DNA of 64,000 bases, from assembly GCA_016946835.1 (NCBI GenBank), contig JACVTC010000002.1, forward strand, positions 2,437,001-2,501,000. Reading direction: 5' to 3'. Numbering within the stretch: the stretch's first letter is position 1; each line of letters begins with the position of its first letter. The notes under the pieces were generated by a model. The model did no database searches. It saw only the letters and a program-made list of their open reading frames with translations, and was not told where the DNA came from. Both the position numbers and the translations under genes were made by a program. The stretch is from Neocallimastix lanati (nom. inval.). Lineage: Eukaryota; Neocallimastigomycota; Neocallimastigomycetes; Neocallimastigales; Neocallimastigaceae. This document shows positions 59,388 through 64,000 of this stretch, piece by piece.

Positions 59388-59537
59388 AATTTAAATTAAA
59401 TGTATATTTTTTGTTAAACACCGAATACATATATAATTTATATATATATACTATTAGTGTAATTTAAATTAAATGTATATTTTTTGTTAAACACAGAATA
59501 CATATATAATTTATATATATATACTATTAGTGTAATT
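59388..59537. repeat. 73-bp tandem duplication
   Basis: AATTTAAATTAAATGTATAT starts at 59388 and 59461; the two copies differ at one position seen (ACACCGAAT versus ACACAGAAT). Confidence 0.9.
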
Positions 59538-61082
59538 TTCAATATGTACACAAACATATTTAATGTATTGCACAGCCACAATATTTGCAAATTTTAGCAT
59601 TACCCCTCTTTTTTTAATCTCTAGTATTGAATCATAATCCCTTAACAATTACATGCATGAAAATGTGCCTGAGTCAAGGCCAGGGGACTTCCATGCTTTT
59701 CATCAAAATTAACGAAGAGTTATGTTCTTCTCAGTTAACTAGATTTTTTTAGTACATGTAACCCATTATTATTATATTCTATATTCATCCTAAATAAGAA
59801 GAATCTTAACATAAAGCCTGAGTAGAGTCCGAAACAATATGTCAACCATACTTATCATAGCTAGTGAATTTCCAACTTCATTTATAGGGAAAACTTAGAG
59901 TAGGAAGAAAATATCCCATATAAATTAAGAATACACGAGTAGGATCGATCCTCCTTACTTCTTAGCTCCGAGTAATAACAACTAGAATAAAAACTGGAAA
60001 GACATAAAAAAAAAATTATATATATATATATATATTAAATAATTAAATATATATTGGTATATGTCAGAGTTTTAAGATAAATTGGTCTTAGGAGTTAGAC
60101 CAAGATGTCAAATTATTGTAATATAAATTTATTTTAGAATAAAATATTAAATATTTTAAAACTATTTGGTTATTAATTATTTAAAAATTTATTAAAAATT
60201 TTACTAATATAAAATATATATTTAATTACTATAATTTTTATAAAGGATTAATCTATGCTTTAAATATTTAAATAATAAATTATACTAAATATTACTATAT
60301 AATATTTTAGATATAAAATAAAAAATAAAATAATGTAATATTTTAGATATAAAATAAAATAATGAAGCTTGATATTAATAATATAAAATTAGATAAAAAT
60401 ATAAAGATATTTAATATAAATAAAAATATAAGTAAAATATAATATTAGCTAATATAAAATCTATATAATTATTTATTAATAAAATCATATGAATTTATAT
60501 TTGATATGCGGAACTTTTATGTGCAATAATTTATAAACAGTGGGTTTTTTTTAAAATAATGATTGTTTAGTAAAATTTATAAAAAAATTATAATATTCGT
60601 ACAATTAAAAAAATAATAATTCTAATTCTTAAAATTTTACAAGAGAGTTCCCTATTTCTAATATAAATAATTTAATCTATTTATAAGAAATAGGTAATAT
60701 ATTAATTATATATTCTAATATATAGAACTATATTAATTTTATATGAATTAAAGTATTATAATTATTATAATTATAATAATACATATTAAAATAAAATAAT
60801 TATTATCAAAAAGATATAAATTTAATATTTAATAATTATTATTAAATATACAAATATGTTACTCATATTTGTTTTATATCATATTCTTAATGAATAAATT
60901 AGTTCATAAAATTAATTTATTGTTACTAGCCATGTGACTTTATTATTTAATATATATACTGAATACAATGGGTCAACTCTAGCTAATAATATTTTTAATA
61001 ACAGATTAGCCAGAAAGATTCTTATAATAATAACAAAATTATTAAATTGAAATTTAATTAAAAAGTTAATACAGTTATTACT
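59538..61082. other. Intergenic with one GC-richer island
   Basis: About 59565-60005 is unique-looking and richer in G and C, without a coding frame, and contains the palindrome GGATCGATCC at about 59942. It may be an old repeat. The rest is AT-rich and empty. Confidence 0.45.
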
Positions 61083-61281
61083 ATAACAGTATATTGAATC
61101 TACCGTTGCTAAGAGCGTCGATGTCTCAATGATAAGGTGTGGATTTTCAACTCCCGGTGAAAGATCTGATATAAATTCTTGATAACACTAATACTGAAAT
61201 TATTACTCGCAATAATGGACGCGGTGTTATCATCGATGAATGGGAAAAGTTAGAAACTATTGCTTCTAATGCACTTTTATA
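61083..61281 (+). pseudogene. Short coding relic, unrecognised
   Basis: A frame reading QYIESTVAKSVDVSMIRCGF then STPGERSDINS ends at a TGA near 61179. A second frame continues LDNTNTEIITRNNGRGVII, then DEWEKLETIASNALL, to a TAA at about 61281. Codon use and composition are clearly protein-like against empty surroundings. Could be the last exon of a lost gene. Family not recognised. Confidence 0.35.
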
Positions 61282-63560
61282 ATTTTATAATATATAATAT
61301 TTCATATTATGTATTTTATTTTTTTTCATTTAATTCATGTAATTTTATTATTATTATAAATTAAAATTAAATGAAATTTTCTCTAAATCTAAAAAAAAAT
61401 TATAACAATATAATGATATAATGCATTCTTAAATATATACATATCTGTATATATTTATACATAATTATATATTAAATTAATTTTATATTATTTTTATTCC
61501 TCATATATATAAAGAAATTTAATACTCCATAATTACTTGATTTAATAATTAATTTAGTTATGAAGTACAATTTTATTTATATAATTAATAAATTAAAGTT
61601 TACATCCTGAATTTAATAATGAATAATAACAAAAAAAAAAAAAATAAAAAATAAAAAATTTAGCTTTTTATTAGTCATTAATATAAAAGAAATTATTTTT
61701 TATTATAAATGATATTTTATTACAATACATTTATGTTTAATTATTGTAATGATTAATATTATTGAGTGCTATTTGTTATTAATATGGTATTATATTTTAG
61801 TATTTATTACAATGAATATTAGTCATTTATATAAATAAAGTATTATTTTTTATTATAATTCAATATTCAATAAAATAACTTTATTTTTATTCAAAAGTTA
61901 TTTTTAATTATTTTCAAAAGAATTCATTATTAATTATTACCATTTATTTTTCTTTTTTTTTTATTTTTTTTAATTATAATTATTAATTATTATAATGTAT
62001 TTATATTATTTTTTATAATTTTTTGTGATTTTTTTTCTTTTTTATTACTTTTTTATTTCTTTTATCTTTGTGCAAATTTTTTTTTTATTAAGCTCAATAA
62101 TTATAGGATTATATTATTTTAAACTAATTATTATTATTTTAAATTTGAATATTTAAAATTTTATTTTCCATTCTGAATATTATTGGCTAATAATAAATTA
62201 AATTTATTATATAAAATTTAAATTACTTTTATTTAATAAATAAAGTTTTAAAATTTCCTTTTGCTTTTGTACAAAATAGAAATTTTATAGACCTTTTCAT
62301 TATATATAAAATTCTTTTTTTCCTTATGATAAAGTATCTCTTATTGGGAGAAATTATATAATTTATTTATGTAACTTATTAATATAATGTTATTTATTCA
62401 TTTATTTATTTATTTTATATATTCTTTTATTTCTTTTATTTATTAATTTATTTTATTTAATTAAATACTAAATTTTATAAATTTTTTAATATTATCAAAA
62501 TACTTATATAAAAATATATTTGATTTTGGCAATTTTACTATTATAATTTTAATTGCATTCTAAAGAATAAATATAAAGAAAAAGTATTCTTTATAATACT
62601 ATTTAATAATAAACTATTTTGAAATAATAAGAATTAAATATTTAATTAAATATTATAAAAAGTATAATAAATAATAAAATATTTATAATAATTTTAACAT
62701 ATAAAAATATAATAAAAATATAATAAAAATATAAAATAAAATAATTTAAATGATATAAAATAAAACTTTATTAATTTATAAATTATTATTTACATAACAT
62801 AAAATTGAGGGTGGTGCGTTTCGGAATGTGGCTTTAAAAATTTTTACATAAAATTTCATTTCGGAATGTGGCTTATATTATTTTTTATAAATTTTTATTT
62901 ATGAATATAATATTTAAAACATTAAAATAAAATGGCACATATAATTTCTTTGAAAAAATAATTATTAAAAATATTTAAAATGTGATATATTTCAAAAAAA
63001 ATGATGATTTACATACGCCATATTCTGAAAATTTTTATTAATTTATTTATTTATTCATTTATTTATTTAATAATAATATTTAATATTATTTTTTTTTTAT
63101 ACTATTTTTTAGCTATAAAGTTTGTTTATTATATAGAAATATAATAATTTACATTAATTTAAAATACTGTAAAAATTATAATAAAATTCATGTTAACATA
63201 TATATATGCTATATCATTTACTTTATTATATAATTTATTTGTTGCTAAATTCAGTTTTTATATTAATTTCATATCAATATCTTATTTATTTTATTTTATC
63301 ATATTATATATTATTATTTCACTGCATATTTATTTATTTTACATTATTTTATTTTATTTCTATTGATACTTGCAATTTATTATTATTCACATATTTATTT
63401 TATTTATTTTATTTTATTAGTACTTGTATTTTTATTATAATTCAAATATTTATTTTATTTTATTAGTACTTGTATTTTTATTATAATTCAAATATTTATT
63501 TTATTTTATTTTATTTTTATTAATACTTGTGTTTTTATTATAATTCAAATATTTTTTTTT
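61282..63560. other. AT-rich intergenic with MULE-end-like motifs
   Basis: No gene. GGGTGGTGCGTTTCGGAATG at 62810-62829 and CATTTCGGAATGTGGCTTA near 62858-62876 repeat each other, and ATACGCCATATTCTG near 63014-63028 recalls phrases at 9465 and 36505. Probably diverged transposon ends. Confidence 0.4.
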
Positions 63561-63569
63561 ATTTTATTA

Positions 63570-64000
63570 TATTTCATATTTATTTTGTTTTATTTTGTTT
63601 TATTTTATTTTATTTTATTCAATCTGTACTTTATATTCATATTTTTACTATTTATTTTATTTTATTTTATTTAATTTTATTTTATTTTATTTTATTATAT
63701 TTTATTTTATTTTATTTTATTTTATTTTATTATTTTATTTTATTTTATTTTATTTTATTTTATTTTATTTTATTTTATTTTATTTTATTTTATTTTATTT
63801 TATTTTATTTTATTTTATTTTATTTTATTTTATTCAATCTGTACTTTATATTCATATTCTACTATTTATTTTATTTTATTTTATTTTATTCAATCTGTAC
63901 TTTATATTCATATTCTACTATTTATTTTATTTTATTTTATTTTATTTTATTCAATCTGTACTTTATATTCATATTCTACTATTTATTTTATTTTATTTTA
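63570..64000. repeat. (ATTTT)n microsatellite interspersed with a short unit
   Basis: Pentamer ATTTT runs; from about 63617 a unit containing CAATCTGTACTTTATATTCA recurs at about 63619, 63834, 63890 and 63953, separated by pentamer runs of different length. The array continues past the window end. Confidence 0.9.

Noticed and set aside
61100-61170. tRNA-Glu-like sequence (loop with TTC)
   Set aside because: The same bases fit a protein frame better and no T-arm or acceptor pairing was found.
63206-63466. 86-codon Leu/Ile/Tyr/Phe-rich plus-strand frame
   Set aside because: Lies in degenerate TTATTTTATT repeats; composition is that of the repeat, no homology pattern.

Overview
The window looks like nuclear DNA of an anaerobic gut fungus (Neocallimastigomycota). 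It is extremely AT-rich, with intergenic DNA that is almost only A and T. Proteins carry poly-asparagine tracts written as AAT/AAC. There is an intron-containing GH9 gene ending in three fungal dockerin modules, and relics of other genes of that kind (a GH5 fragment and a protease/CBM18/lectin gene). No bacterial-style operon is present. No finished rRNA or convincing functional tRNA gene was seen.

Layout. 1-4442: 3' part of an ABCA-type transporter. 5182-8552: decayed gene made of 69-bp (23-residue) repeats behind an enormous (AAT)n tract. 10708-14027: decayed subtilisin-like protease with chitin-binding and trefoil-lectin modules. 15685-17210: broken gypsy pol. 17843-36095: an old copia-type element split by two later LTR-element insertions, one of which carries a further insertion in its own LTR. 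These are a 2.15-kb non-coding LTR element (18271-20423) and a chromovirus (20552-35072). The chromovirus has lost reverse transcriptase and RNase H in frame, and its 5' LTR is interrupted by a complete reverse-strand gypsy element (20570-29602). All three younger elements have LTR pairs that look identical by eye. 36457-38034: decayed Mutator-like (MULE) transposon with intact 9-bp target duplication. 41013-45651: seven-exon secreted GH9-lectin-GH43-dockerin enzyme. 46570-48800: repeat island and a decayed reverse-strand gene. 49348-50733: ankyrin-type protein. 51687-52039: GH5 cellulase relic beside a 283-bp tandem duplication. 53501-57145: membrane-anchored class-3 lipase. 58663-59169: small secreted orphan on the reverse strand. 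The rest to 64000 is AT-rich repeat with one small coding relic.

Working together. The GH9-GH43 protein is a typical fungal-cellulosome client: signal peptide for secretion, dockerins for attachment, two catalytic modules for cellulose and probably hemicellulose side chains. ABCA transporter, lipase and ankyrin protein are unrelated single genes. The most unusual material is in the retroelements: a textbook -1 frameshift signal between gag and pol, four covarying hairpins upstream of gag, a tRNA-like Pol III promoter inside an LTR, and an RT-less but otherwise open Gag-PR-IN-chromodomain reading frame.
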